Positions 25,216-34,374 of a stretch of DNA of 44,685 nucleotides are shown in pieces. This DNA is from Lentisphaerales bacterium (GTDB lineage: Bacteria; Verrucomicrobiota; Kiritimatiellia; JAUXFM01), in contig JAUXFM010000008.1 of assembly GCA_030622955.1 (NCBI GenBank), positions 1-44,685 of the forward strand. The letters are read 5' to 3'. A program made the translations under genes and the position numbers. The first letter of the stretch is position 1; the number at the start of each line of letters is the position of its first letter. The notes under the pieces were generated by a model. It made no database searches and had not been told where the DNA came from. It was given only the letters and a program-made list of their open reading frames with translations.

Positions 25216-25301
25216 GACAGATCCGTGATAAGTTGTGACAGAAATGAGGCAGCATGAGGCCGGCTGTGGATTGCACTTGAAACTGGTCACAGGATCCGTG
25301 A
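25216..25301. promoter_or_regulatory. Divergent creD-operon/creB control region with repeated ATCCGTGA
   Basis: The 193-bp gap between the two divergent starts holds two related sites in the same orientation: GACAGATCCGTGA at 25216-25228 and CACAGGATCCGTGA at 25288-25301. They share CAG followed by ATCCGTGA. They are possible binding sites for the CreB-like regulator; they do not match the E. coli CreB tag closely. Confidence 0.3.
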
Positions 25302-25327
25302 GACTTGCAGCAGGAAGAAGATACATA

Positions 25328-26038
25328 ATGCATAACTCACGCATACTCCTGATAGATGACGAACAGCATATCGTCGACGTCGTTCTTTACGTTTTAGAGG
25401 AGAACGCGTTCGAGGTCGTCACAGCACTCGACGGCGATGCCGGACTGCGTTTGTTCAAGGAGAAGAAACCGGACCTTGTACTGTTGGATCTGAACCTTCC
25501 CGCCATACCCGGCCTGGAACTGTTCAAGGAGATGCGTGCGGTGCGACCGGATATTCCTGTGATCATGCTGACATCGCGCAGCGAAGAGGTGGATCGGGTC
25601 ATAGGCCTCGAACTCGGCGCAGACGACTATGTCACCAAGCCCTTCAGCACGAGGGAACTAGTTGCGCGGGTACGGGCCGTGCTGAGACGCTCAACAAACA
25701 AAGAGGACAAGGAATCTTCCAACCAGCTCCGGCATGGACCGATCGACCTGGATTGCACCGCCTTCTCACTCGCTTACTTCGGACAGCCAGTGCAACTCAC
25801 AAGGGCCGAATTCAGGCTTCTCGAGTGCCTCGTCCGCTATCCCGCCCGCGTATTTACGCGCGATGTTCTAATAGACAGGATCCATGAGGATGGCCACATT
25901 GTTACCGATCGCAGCATCGATGCATACGTGAAGCGGCTGCGAAAGAAGCTGACCGGCGTCAAGCCACACCTCAATCCAATCGAGACAGTTCATGGGCTCG
26001 GCTACAAGCTAGACAAAGACGTGGAGAAGGCACAGTGA
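25328..26038 (+). CDS. creB: CreB-like OmpR-family response regulator
   Basis: A 236-residue regulator. The receiver domain has the acidic pair Asp10/Asp11, phosphoacceptor Asp54 in LVLLDLNLP, and the conserved LTSR and TKPFS switch residues. The C-terminal winged helix (LTRAEFRLLECLVRYPARVFTR, DRSIDAYVKRLRKKL, GLGYKL) is of the OmpR/PhoB type. Start ATG 25328 with AGGAAGAAG upstream. The pairing with a sensor kinase and divergence from creD support the CreB assignment, though other OmpR regulators are similar. The stop overlaps the kinase start by 4 nt. Confidence 0.85.
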   Translation: MHNSRILLIDDEQHIVDVVLYVLEENAFEVVTALDGDAGLRLFKEKKPDLVLLDLNLPAIPGLELFKEMRAVRPDIPVIMLTSRSEEVDRVIGLELGADDYVTKPFSTRELVARVRAVLRRSTNKEDKESSNQLRHGPIDLDCTAFSLAYFGQPVQLTRAEFRLLECLVRYPARVFTRDVLIDRIHEDGHIVTDRSIDAYVKRLRKKLTGVKPHLNPIETVHGLGYKLDKDVEKAQ

Positions 26039-27459
26039 AGAGCATTCGCTGGAAGTTCATGCTCACCTGTTTCCTCGTTGTCTTCCTTCCAATCTATTTC
26101 CTTAACAGGAAAGCAATAGATTCTTTCGATGATTTCACCAGCAAGGCATTGGAAGATGAGATGACCAGTCATGGCTTCATGATCGGCGAACAATACAAGG
26201 CAATGGTATTGAACTCGCACACCAAGGACGGATCGACAAGAGACAAGGAATTCGAAACTCTTCTAAAGATATACGGACCCAAAGTCCAGTCACGATTTCG
26301 CATCGTATCGCCCAAAGGCATTATCCTCTTCGATTCAGGCAAGAAATCCATGAACGGAGTGAACATAGCCAATCGCAAAGAAATTGCCATGGCAATGACA
26401 GGTAAATATGGGGCACGCTGGGCCCTCTCAGAAGACCGAAGCCACGTTTTCTACTACACCGCATCACCAATAGATCACGATGGCCGTCTCGCCTGTATCT
26501 CATATGTATCCCGACATACCGGCCCGATAACAAAGGCCATCATCAAAATGGCACTGGACCAGCGCATCGCCCTGATCTGCTCCCTGGCCTTCGCGGTCAT
26601 CCTGTCAGCCATAGTCGCGCAGACGCTTACCAGGCGATTGCGCCGACTGACAAGGTCAGCCATGCTCTATGCACAGGGCAAGGCCATCCTTGACTTGCAG
26701 GTTGGCGGAAATGATGAGATCGCACAACTTGGCCATGCGGTGAATCACATGGCCTCGGAGATCGAAAAACGCAACGATTATAATCGTGACTTCATCTCGG
26801 CTGTCATGCACGAACTCAAGACACCCATTACCGCAATACGCGGCGCAGCAGAGGTGCTGCAACAGGGCGCCGCCGAAAAGAAGGAAGTACGTGACAAGTT
26901 CCTGTCAAATATTCGATATGAATCCGATCGCCTGACTCGCATGGTCGGCGAGCTTAATGAGCTGACAAAACTCGATGCCGACACGCTGCGTGGCCATCGT
27001 GAAGCTGTTGATTACTGCCAATGTATAGAGGATACGCTCGAGCGATTGGTCCCGACGTTCGACGAGAAGCATGCGTCATTCTCTATCAGCATCCCGGGCG
27101 AGCCTATCGCGGCCCTGATCATGCCGGGACGAATCGAACAGGTGATTTCTAATCTGCTGGAGAACGCTTTCCGCTACACACCGCCGTCAGGACATGTTGA
27201 GCTGGTAGTCGAGCAAGATGGCGACTCAATAGTGCGCACCATTGTCCGGGATAACGGACCAGGCATAGCGCCCGGCAACATGGACAAGGTTTTTGATAAG
27301 TTCTTCACAACCGAGCCCAAGGATGTGCCGCGGGAATATGGTTCGGGGCTGGGCCTGGCAATCGCACGCAACATCGTAGAGAACCACCAGGGCAGGATCT
27401 GGGTCGAATCTGAACCGGGCAAAGGAACCTGCTTCTACTTCACCCTTCCTACGGCATAA
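26035..27459 (+). CDS. creC: CreC-like sensor histidine kinase
   Basis: A 474-residue membrane kinase, GTG start at 26035 coupled to the creB-like stop. There is one helix at residues 8-22, a periplasmic sensor domain to about 175, a second helix at 178-196, then HAMP, the phosphorylated His259 in MHELKTPITAIRG, the N-box NLLENAFRYT, DNGPGI, FDKFF, and the GSGLGLAIARNIVENH loop. The size and periplasmic domain match CreC. The signal sensed is unknown; in E. coli CreC relates to carbon source and peptidoglycan stress. Its last 11 bases overlap the end of the GYF_2 gene on the other strand. Confidence 0.85.
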   Translation: MKSIRWKFMLTCFLVVFLPIYFLNRKAIDSFDDFTSKALEDEMTSHGFMIGEQYKAMVLNSHTKDGSTRDKEFETLLKIYGPKVQSRFRIVSPKGIILFDSGKKSMNGVNIANRKEIAMAMTGKYGARWALSEDRSHVFYYTASPIDHDGRLACISYVSRHTGPITKAIIKMALDQRIALICSLAFAVILSAIVAQTLTRRLRRLTRSAMLYAQGKAILDLQVGGNDEIAQLGHAVNHMASEIEKRNDYNRDFISAVMHELKTPITAIRGAAEVLQQGAAEKKEVRDKFLSNIRYESDRLTRMVGELNELTKLDADTLRGHREAVDYCQCIEDTLERLVPTFDEKHASFSISIPGEPIAALIMPGRIEQVISNLLENAFRYTPPSGHVELVVEQDGDSIVRTIVRDNGPGIAPGNMDKVFDKFFTTEPKDVPREYGSGLGLAIARNIVENHQGRIWVESEPGKGTCFYFTLPTA

Positions 27460-28042
27460 AACCCGACACCGCTGCCGGGAGCATTCGAAACATCAACAAA
27501 ACCAGGGCCCAACCTATTATTCCCAGGATCCCGAGAATGATTCCGGCGATGGCCAGCCCTTTGCCACTATAGCCAGGATTCTCGCCGATTACTTCAAGCG
27601 CGGATCTCCCCTTCGTTATGGCAATGATGCCAAAAATTAGCCCGCAGATGAAGATCGCCATCAGCCCGGAAATGAAAGACCATACAGCGCCAGGCGCCAT
27701 CCCGCGATCTATCGGCGTTGATGGCCGGCTCTTCCCGGCAAAGATGTCGCCTACCGAGGGTGATTTGTCACTATGCAGGTCCGGGCCCAACCCATGCCGT
27801 GGCACCTCGGGAGGTGCCTTCCTGATGCTCAGTCCTGATTTACCAGCAGCACCAGAGCTCGGCTTGAAACAGGGCCCGAGATCGGAATCTGCGGCAGGGA
27901 TCCAGTTTTCCAGTCCCTCACGCCAGACATGGGTCTCCTTCTTGATCTCCCCGGCCCCTATCCTGGCCTTCACATCATCAAAACTGATCGGCCCAACCTG
28001 CTGGCCCAATGCCATGAAGTACCAAATCTCTCTGCCAGCCAT
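27449..28042 (-). CDS. GYF_2 domain membrane protein
   Basis: A 197-residue protein. Residues 5-58 form a GYF_2 domain (IWYFMALGQQVGPISFDDVKARIGAGEI, THVWREGLENWIPA), then a Pro/Gly/Ser-rich linker, then two helices (about 122-145 and 163-185) with the GSALEVI...GKGLAIAGIILG layout of DUF4190. Such proteins are frequent in PVC bacteria and may bind proline-rich partners at the membrane; no function is established. The gene is convergent with creC, overlapping by 11 bp, and divergent from the FecR-domain gene. Confidence 0.8.
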   Translation of the reverse strand: MAGREIWYFMALGQQVGPISFDDVKARIGAGEIKKETHVWREGLENWIPAADSDLGPCFKPSSGAAGKSGLSIRKAPPEVPRHGLGPDLHSDKSPSVGDIFAGKSRPSTPIDRGMAPGAVWSFISGLMAIFICGLIFGIIAITKGRSALEVIGENPGYSGKGLAIAGIILGILGIIGWALVLLMFRMLPAAVSGFMP

Positions 28043-28162
28043 TCTCTTTGCCTCCGTAAACTGCCTGAAGTATAAACAAACTCGTTATTCTTGGATATGC
28101 AAAGTTCCTTGAAGTTGCTCCATGACTTTGCGTTTCAGAAGCGTATATGCTATTGATAGACC

Positions 28163-28912
28163 ATGAGCGAAAACGAACAGAAACCAAAAGCTAAGCGGGT
28201 GAGAAGGCGTCCCAACGTCGTTAAACGCAAGCTACCAAAGAATATTGGAAAGCTCAGCAAAGACAGGGCCCAGTCGCTCCGCGAAATGTCACAGGAGCTC
28301 CAGCCCACCCGCAAGAAGGAAGCTATCAAGTGGGGTATATTAGCTGCAATTGTAATCGCGGCCATCATAATTCCCTACTACGTTATGCAGGCAAGGGAAC
28401 AACCGATCGGCGAGTCGCCCAAGATCGGAATGCTCACAGCAGTGACACCTCGCGTGACAATGGTCCAACTTGGCAGTGACCTAACAGCGGGAACAGAACT
28501 GTTCCGCGGCGATATCCTGGAGATTTCAAGAAGCGGTAAGGCAACGATCTCCTATGACGATGCGTCCACGATCAAATTCAGCGGTCAGACAAGAGTCATA
28601 CTCCTTCAATCGTCCGGCGCGAAACGAATGCGCCTTAACTGGGGCAATGTCATGGCGAACATCACCCCGCAAGGCCAAAAGAGAATGGAAGTCTATACAC
28701 GCAGCGCCGTCATAGCCAATTACGGTGCACGATTCCTTGTCTCACGCAACAAGAACAGTACATTGGTAGAAGTGTACGAAGGGACCGTATCGTTGGAACG
28801 TATATGGGACTCCCGCAGCATCGTGATACCAGCCGGTCATTATGCAGTGGCAGACCCAAAAGTAGAATTCATCGCTCTCCCGATCAAAACAACAGACAGT
28901 GATACGGAATAA
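28163..28912 (+). CDS. FecR-domain membrane protein
   Basis: A 249-residue single-pass protein. A Lys/Arg-rich cytoplasmic tail (residues 1-55, KPKAKRVRRRPNVVKRK) is followed by a helix (about 57-75) and an extracytoplasmic FecR domain (GTELFRGDILEISRSGKATISYDDASTIKF, VIANYGARFLVSRNKNSTLVEVYEGTVSL). FecR domains signal or act as structural beta modules; no sigma factor or TonB receptor gene is adjacent, so classical Fec signalling is unlikely. The gltS start is 7 nt after its stop, so the two are one transcription unit. Confidence 0.78.
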   Translation: MSENEQKPKAKRVRRRPNVVKRKLPKNIGKLSKDRAQSLREMSQELQPTRKKEAIKWGILAAIVIAAIIIPYYVMQAREQPIGESPKIGMLTAVTPRVTMVQLGSDLTAGTELFRGDILEISRSGKATISYDDASTIKFSGQTRVILLQSSGAKRMRLNWGNVMANITPQGQKRMEVYTRSAVIANYGARFLVSRNKNSTLVEVYEGTVSLERIWDSRSIVIPAGHYAVADPKVEFIALPIKTTDSDTE

Positions 28913-28918
28913 GAATAG

Positions 28919-30304
28919 ATGACAATTGTTACCTCGTTCTGTGGCTTGTGCTTTCTCTTGATCCTCGGCAAATTACTCAGGGTCAAGCTGCGCTTCCTCC
29001 AGAAGCTTTACCTGCCATCATCCGTAATCGGTGGTCTGCTGGGACTCATAATCCTGCAATGCCTCGCACAATTGGCGCCTGAATCCTGGAATACAGGTGT
29101 GGCCAACTGGACCGCCGGCTGGAACAAGCTCCCCGGCTTCCTTATCAACATAGTCTTCGCAGCTCTGTTCCTGGGCGTCACCCTGCCTCCTGTGAAAAAT
29201 ATCTGGCAGAAGGCAGGCCCCCAACTCGCATACGGCCAGATCGTCGCATGGGGCCAATACGTCGTAGGGTTGGGCCTCGTACTCATCCTGCTCAAACCCA
29301 TCTTCGGAACCAAAGAACTGTTCGGCGTGATCGTTCCGGTAGGGTTTGAGGGCGGTCATGGAACGGCCGGCGGATTGCAGGAAACATTTACGAGGCTCGG
29401 ATGGGCGGCTGGCGCCGATTTCGGCATGGCATCGGCTACTGTAGGCATAATCTCGGCCATAATCGTAGGCATGGCCCTTATCAACTGGGCGGTAAGACGC
29501 GGCATTGTAACCCATCTCAAGAAGGCCGACCTTCTTTCTGCAGGTGAAGGCATGGGTTTATATCCCCTGGATAACAGACCGGCAGCCGGAAAGCAGACCA
29601 CCATCTCCAGCTCTGTCGATTCGCTGGCTCTCCACCTGGCAATTATCGGCATTGCGGTTCTCGTCGGATGGGGCATCAAGCAGCTCCTGGTTCTTATTGA
29701 AACGAATCTGCCGGGATTGGGTGAGCAGGAAATCATGCGGGCATTTCCCCTCTTCCCTCTCTGTATGATCGGGGGCCTGATCGTCCAGTTCTGCGTCTCG
29801 CGTGTTTCGAAAATTGACCCGATCGATCATGGCCTGATGCAGAGGCTCGGGGGCACAGCCCTTGACTTCCTTGTTATAGCTGCGATCAGCACCATCAAAC
29901 TTGAAGTAATCGCGAGTGGCATCTGGCCGTTCCTCGCGATCGTTGTCGGCGGTATCCTCTGGAACGTGTTCTGTGTAATGTGGCTGGCCAAACGACTGCT
30001 GCCAACCGATTGGTTCGAGCGAGCAATTGCGGAAATGGGACAATCAATGGGTGTAACGGCAACCGGGCTCCTCTTGCTACGCGTCGTCGATCCGGAAAGC
30101 AAAACCGACGCGCCCGCAGCCTTCGGGTACAAGCAGTTGTTGCATGAGCCTTTCATGGGTGGTGGGCTCTGGACCTCGAGTGCCGTGCTGCTGGTCTTCC
30201 ACATCGGCGCACTGAAGGTATTCTTGATAAGTGTTGGGGCTGTTATCGCGTGGCTAATCGTCTGGCGGCTGCTCTTCGCAAAGAAGCAGACATCATCACA
30301 ATGA
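28919..30304 (+). CDS. gltS: Sodium/glutamate symporter (GltS, ESS family)
   Basis: A 461-residue inner-membrane carrier for Na+-driven glutamate uptake. Twelve or so helices arranged as two inverted repeats are apparent, each with a re-entrant loop; the first shows GFEGGHGTAGGL, the ESS signature, and the second GVTATGLLLLRVVDP. The length is close to E. coli GltS (about 400) plus a longer C-terminus. It lies behind the FecR-domain gene. Glutamate supply would tie in with rocD metabolism elsewhere in the window, which is only a loose link. Confidence 0.88.
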   Translation: MTIVTSFCGLCFLLILGKLLRVKLRFLQKLYLPSSVIGGLLGLIILQCLAQLAPESWNTGVANWTAGWNKLPGFLINIVFAALFLGVTLPPVKNIWQKAGPQLAYGQIVAWGQYVVGLGLVLILLKPIFGTKELFGVIVPVGFEGGHGTAGGLQETFTRLGWAAGADFGMASATVGIISAIIVGMALINWAVRRGIVTHLKKADLLSAGEGMGLYPLDNRPAAGKQTTISSSVDSLALHLAIIGIAVLVGWGIKQLLVLIETNLPGLGEQEIMRAFPLFPLCMIGGLIVQFCVSRVSKIDPIDHGLMQRLGGTALDFLVIAAISTIKLEVIASGIWPFLAIVVGGILWNVFCVMWLAKRLLPTDWFERAIAEMGQSMGVTATGLLLLRVVDPESKTDAPAAFGYKQLLHEPFMGGGLWTSSAVLLVFHIGALKVFLISVGAVIAWLIVWRLLFAKKQTSSQ

Positions 30305-30349
30305 TGCGCCATCATCTCGGGCTACTGCCAAATCCATAAACGTAAGCGC

Positions 30350-31906
30350 CTAACGGCGGCGTATACCGCCGCGACGCTTGATGATCTCATCACCAACAAC
30401 ACGCCAATCCTTGCTTGTACGGGCTTCTTGCTCCTCGAGAGCCGAGGCTATCTTCGTCGGAAGTTTCGAAGGCGGCATCTTGGACATTTCGATTATCGCG
30501 GCTGTTCGCTGGTCATTGCGCCGCTTCAACCAGGTGCCGCTCCGTAAATTCATTGCGGCAATATTGCCTGGAATCTGCTCGCTGCTGCCTTCATCCCAGT
30601 TGTAGTACTCACTACGCTGATCATTTCGCCATTTAAAACCGGCCCCGCCCGTCTGCTCAAGGCCCAGCAATCCCGTTCTATAGCCATCCCTCTGAAAAGC
30701 CGTCCTGATCCATTCATTCTCTTCTTCGTTCTTGATCACTACCATGTCCGCGCCGAACGCAGAAGCCATGGCCTTCGCAGCGATAACTCGCGCTTCAGGC
30801 AGGATCCCGTACCAGGTATTCCTGGCCTTGTTCAAATACCAGGAAACGAGAACCTCGCCCTCGGAAACCTTCATACCATCGCAAATAGGCTTAAGATGCT
30901 CATCTGTAACCTGCATCGCCAGGAACGCTTGCGCACCATCATCGGCCCATATCGCGGCCTCACATTTCACGCGAACATTCCTCTCCAGGACCTTCCTTGA
31001 TTCCTGGTTTTTCGTGCGCTTGACTTTGCCGCGCTCCGCAACTTTCCACCAGTTCACCTTGTTTGCGGGCTCATAGGCAAACCAATCCCTAGTATTGGAT
31101 GAGAACTTAAAGGTCCCGTTCTGCGGCACAAACAACAGGACGAACCCACTGTCGCCTGCCCCATCATCGAAACACTTCGTGCTCAGCATATCTCCAGCTT
31201 TCAGGGAAACGCGCCTGGTTTGCGTCTCTCCTTTACGCCCTGTCATGATGCGCTTGCCATTCAACACAACTTCAAACCGGCCGGGGCAATTGGCGTAGAG
31301 TGTTCCTGCAACAGTGGGCATTTCAGCTCCCGATGCGGCAGCGATTTTTGCCGGATTGGCATTTTTCACCAGTTCTGTTGCGGCCAGCAGCTTCGCGTCA
31401 TTGTCAATACGCTCTATCTCAGGCTTAACCTTGACCGCATCTTCTATCTGTCCTGCTTTTGTAAGAGTCTTGAGCTGGAGCTCAAGCAGTTCCTTGTATT
31501 TCCCGGCAAGATCCACTGTCTTCTTCGCGGCGCCCATCTCAACACTGTCCCTGGTCGTCCTGAATGTTGCCTGCATGCGCTTCAGCTGCTCAGGCTCGGA
31601 GACCAATGCATCCAGGGGCACATCGGCGGTCTGAATGAAACGCCTACCTTCTTCTCTCACCAGCAATGTACTCTCAAGCTCACCTGACGTTGTGAAGAAG
31701 GCTTCAAGTTTGCTCAGCACTTTCTTGTAGTCGACCTTCAGCTTCACCTGTTGCTGCAAAGCATCGTTATCAATCGCTGCCTGCTGTTTCAGATAGGAAG
31801 CTCTCAATTGGGCCAGCGTCGCAGCCTTCCTCTGTTGTCCTGACGCAGGAAGGAACGAAATCGTGAGTAATAGCGCTGAAAGAACTATAAGCATCCTGTT
31901 TCTCAT
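30350..31906 (-). CDS. Secreted coiled-coil protein with C-type lectin-like domain
   Basis: A 518-residue exported protein. It has a signal peptide (about residues 1-23, ending near PASGQ), an N-terminal coiled-coil module of about 150 residues (KVLSKLEAFFTTSGELESTLLVREEGRRF, VSEPEQLKRMQATFR, LTKAGQIEDAVKVKPEIERI), a middle beta region that resembles a sugar-binding or PA14-type fold, and a C-terminal C-type lectin-like domain (AKAMASAFGADMVVIKNEEENEWI, GLEQTGGAGFKWRND, EYYNWDEG, SGTWLKRRNDQRTAAIIE) lacking the usual cysteines. The same N-module appears in the gene at 37616-38731. Extracytoplasmic glycan or protein binding is a guess. A stem-loop (30354-30369) covers its last codons. Confidence 0.72.
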   Translation of the reverse strand: MRNRMLIVLSALLLTISFLPASGQQRKAATLAQLRASYLKQQAAIDNDALQQQVKLKVDYKKVLSKLEAFFTTSGELESTLLVREEGRRFIQTADVPLDALVSEPEQLKRMQATFRTTRDSVEMGAAKKTVDLAGKYKELLELQLKTLTKAGQIEDAVKVKPEIERIDNDAKLLAATELVKNANPAKIAAASGAEMPTVAGTLYANCPGRFEVVLNGKRIMTGRKGETQTRRVSLKAGDMLSTKCFDDGAGDSGFVLLFVPQNGTFKFSSNTRDWFAYEPANKVNWWKVAERGKVKRTKNQESRKVLERNVRVKCEAAIWADDGAQAFLAMQVTDEHLKPICDGMKVSEGEVLVSWYLNKARNTWYGILPEARVIAAKAMASAFGADMVVIKNEEENEWIRTAFQRDGYRTGLLGLEQTGGAGFKWRNDQRSEYYNWDEGSSEQIPGNIAAMNLRSGTWLKRRNDQRTAAIIEMSKMPPSKLPTKIASALEEQEARTSKDWRVVGDEIIKRRGGIRRR

Positions 31907-32234
31907 GGCATCACCTCAAATTGACACATTTCAACCGCGATCATCCTACAGGATATATAACGGCAAAGACTATGAAATATTGTCGAGAAAGGTGCGAGAG
32001 ATCATGACCACCCACTCAAATTCAAGGAGAGCACGGGTCGAAGCTCAAATCCCCGACATTTTCTGCTTGTTTTAGTTATCCTCGACAACCTCAAACTCAG
32101 ATGCCCGCGTCGCGCCAGCCTTCCACCAGATGTTGATGTGCAAGACCATGCGTTTTGCATGGATTTCAAACCGTGTGATTCGGTTTGCATTGCTGCTGCA
32201 AGGCAGTAGTATTGATCAACAAGGAGCGTGACAA
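31907..32234. other. Intergenic region with small hairpins, no gene
   Basis: This 328-bp stretch separates the divergent lectin-type and rhomboid genes. No ORF is convincing. A 7-bp stem, CAAACCG/CGGTTTG (32167-32187), and a GTTTT-loop ATGC/GCAT stem just upstream are visible, perhaps regulatory. AAGGAG at 32220-32225 is the rhomboid ribosome site. Confidence 0.5.
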
Positions 32235-33326
32235 GTGTTCAAGTGCCCCAGCTGCGGAGACAAACTCTGGAAACAGAAGGGAAAGGCTGGAGTTTTCTGG
32301 TCCTGCCGCTCCTGTGGCGGACGCAGCTCTACCATCGCGGTGCTCCAGCGTATCACACCTGCCAATGCTGCCACTGTGCTGTGGTTCAACTCGAACGAGG
32401 AAAGCTATCCCAGGATCAGGGATTGTCCCGCCTGCGGCAGGAAGATGACGCAGGTTCCCATCCTCTCCCCCTATGGCTCCATCAATGTTGATGCATGCTC
32501 AACCTGCCAATTCGTCTGGTTCGATTCATCGGAATACGAACAGGTCTGCAATGAACCGGCCACATGTGAAGAAACTCTCTCGCAGGAGATGAGGGAGAAG
32601 ATAGCTATGGCCAAGGTCAAGTTCTATGCAGCGAAGGCTGCCGAAGGTGCTCACGAAGAAACGCCTGATGAAGCATGGAAAATGATCCCCGCACTTTTTG
32701 GGCTGCCCGTTGAATACAACAGCGTCAGACTCAGCAGGATCCCTGCCGTCACCTGGATTCTGGCGGGCATCCTTCTTGTGATAGGATGGCTCACCCATTC
32801 CAACCTGGACGCCATTGTGGCCACCTATGGCATGGTGCCGTCAAAGCTTGGAGAGCTTTACGGAGTCACACTGATCACTGCGTTCTTCCTGCATGCCGGC
32901 CAGATCCATCTCTTCAGCAATGTGTATTTCCTGCTGGCGTTCGGTGATAACGTTGAGGACGTACTCGGTCGATGGCGCTTTGTCCTGCTGCTATTCCTGG
33001 CTACACTCGTCGGCAACCTCGTGCATGTGTTCTGCGACATGCGAATGGATATCCCCTGCATAGGCGCCAGTGGTGGGATCTCCGCGGTTATTGTTTACTA
33101 CGGGCTCAAGTTTCCCAAGGCGAAGCTTGGCTTTCTGAACTTCCTTAGCTTCTTCCGGTTCGCCCAGATCCCGGCATCGGCGATGCTACTCGTCTGGATA
33201 GGCCTGCAGGTAATCGGGGCCTGGAAACAGGTGGAGGGACTCACCGCCGTATCCTCTCTCGCCCATCTCGGCGGTGCGGCAGTGGGATTCGTTTTCTGGC
33301 TCCTCACAATCAAAGAGCGCCGCTGA
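32235..33326 (+). CDS. Rhomboid intramembrane protease with two zinc ribbons
   Basis: A 363-residue protein. Two N-terminal zinc ribbons are visible: C4-x2-C7 with C24-x2-C27, and C64-x2-C67 with C88-x2-C91. Six helices (from about residue 170) follow with FLHAGQIHLFSNV, the catalytic GASGG serine (Ser279) and His344 in SLAHLGGA. Rhomboids cut transmembrane substrates within the membrane. The zinc-ribbon head is unusual and may bind partners on the cytosolic side. GTG start at 32235 with AAGGAG 9 nt upstream. The 3' end overlaps the M50 gene reading in the opposite direction by 229 bp. Confidence 0.88.
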   Translation: MFKCPSCGDKLWKQKGKAGVFWSCRSCGGRSSTIAVLQRITPANAATVLWFNSNEESYPRIRDCPACGRKMTQVPILSPYGSINVDACSTCQFVWFDSSEYEQVCNEPATCEETLSQEMREKIAMAKVKFYAAKAAEGAHEETPDEAWKMIPALFGLPVEYNSVRLSRIPAVTWILAGILLVIGWLTHSNLDAIVATYGMVPSKLGELYGVTLITAFFLHAGQIHLFSNVYFLLAFGDNVEDVLGRWRFVLLLFLATLVGNLVHVFCDMRMDIPCIGASGGISAVIVYYGLKFPKAKLGFLNFLSFFRFAQIPASAMLLVWIGLQVIGAWKQVEGLTAVSSLAHLGGAAVGFVFWLLTIKERR

Positions 33327-34315
33327 ACGGCGTCCGCGTTACCCGCTGCCGGCCTGCCGATCCATTCCTGCCTCAAGCGCCCAAACTCGAACGCAGCGAA
33401 TGCGAACAGGCCAAAGAAGATGAAGAAGATATAGAGGCTCAACAGGCCTGCAGTCGTACCGGCCGAGGCCGGCTTGATGCATGCGCGATGCCAGACATCA
33501 CGGGTATGCATCGCAACAAACCTGGGTCGCCGCTGCTGTGCCGGGATCACGTTCTTCAAACCGTCAACTATTGTCTCAAGATACGGGCTCGGTATCTCTT
33601 CCGGATCCCAGTCAAGATCGGGATCCATGCCCATCCGCAGCATGCAGGCCAGTTTTGAGCTTTCATGGTTCAACTTGATCGATGCAAGACCGAGGAAAGC
33701 AACTATGCCAAAGATGATCGATTTCAACCCCAACGCCAGCAGGATCAACAGTACGCATGCCACTATCTTGAAGCCAAGTTCGGCGCCCGGGCTACGCGAG
33801 AACAGCACTGCCTGTAGAAAGCGGCCACCATCAAGCGGTGTCACTGGCAGAAGATTGAAAAGATTGAGGAAGAGGAAGACCCGAATACATTGCGCCAATA
33901 CATCATGTGGAAAGAATCTCAGATAGACAACGCCGCCAATCGCTCCTATGAAAATGCCTGGAACCGGCCCAAGCAATGAGACAACCGCACGCTTCGCCGC
34001 GCCTGGCGATGTCTCTTCACCCGCTACTGCGGCGCCAACGAGAGGGATGAAGAACATCTGCAAGTCACGATATCCAAAAGCCTTCATGCCAATGAAATGG
34101 CCAAGCTCATGCACAAATATGACGCCTACAATCGTCAGGACCAGGGGGAAAGAGAGAGATGCACCGAATGCACCCAGGCTCATGAATGCGACAATTGATA
34201 CCAGGAGAATTACAATGCCACGAAGCGGACGTTTCTTCTTGGTGCCATGCCTGGCCAGCTCAAGTCTTACGAGATCGTAGAATGTCGGTGGTTCTTCACT
34301 CATCAACACATCCAT
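33098..34315 (-). CDS. Site-2-type M50 membrane metalloprotease
   Basis: A 405-residue polytopic protease. Zinc ligands sit in HELGH (69-73) and the third ligand in LLPVTPLDGGR (Asp162), with about six helices. M50 proteases cleave within membranes, often to release anchored regulators. The last roughly 76 residues (from about RSLIVRSQKT) are encoded opposite the rhomboid gene, are Arg/Pro/Thr-rich and look like antisense sequence rather than a domain; a natural end near 33330 would be expected. A true long overlap, a lost stop codon or a sequencing error are the options. The upstream-most ATG (34315) is used; an ATG four codons later is equally possible. Confidence 0.82.
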   Translation of the reverse strand: MDVLMSEEPPTFYDLVRLELARHGTKKKRPLRGIVILLVSIVAFMSLGAFGASLSFPLVLTIVGVIFVHELGHFIGMKAFGYRDLQMFFIPLVGAAVAGEETSPGAAKRAVVSLLGPVPGIFIGAIGGVVYLRFFPHDVLAQCIRVFLFLNLFNLLPVTPLDGGRFLQAVLFSRSPGAELGFKIVACVLLILLALGLKSIIFGIVAFLGLASIKLNHESSKLACMLRMGMDPDLDWDPEEIPSPYLETIVDGLKNVIPAQQRRPRFVAMHTRDVWHRACIKPASAGTTAGLLSLYIFFIFFGLFAFAAFEFGRLRQEWIGRPAAGNADAVQRRSLIVRSQKTNPTAAPPRWAREDTAVSPSTCFQAPITCRPIQTSSIADAGIWANRKKLRKFRKPSFALGNLSP

Positions 34316-34374
34316 AACATATTTTTCAGGGATGGTTAATGAATTATAGACGCTGCCGCGATGGGATCCCTGAA

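Noticed and set aside
31863-32075. ORF of 70 codons between the lectin-type gene and the rhomboid gene
   Set aside because: Overlaps the 5' end of the lectin-type gene in antisense and has no coding pattern.
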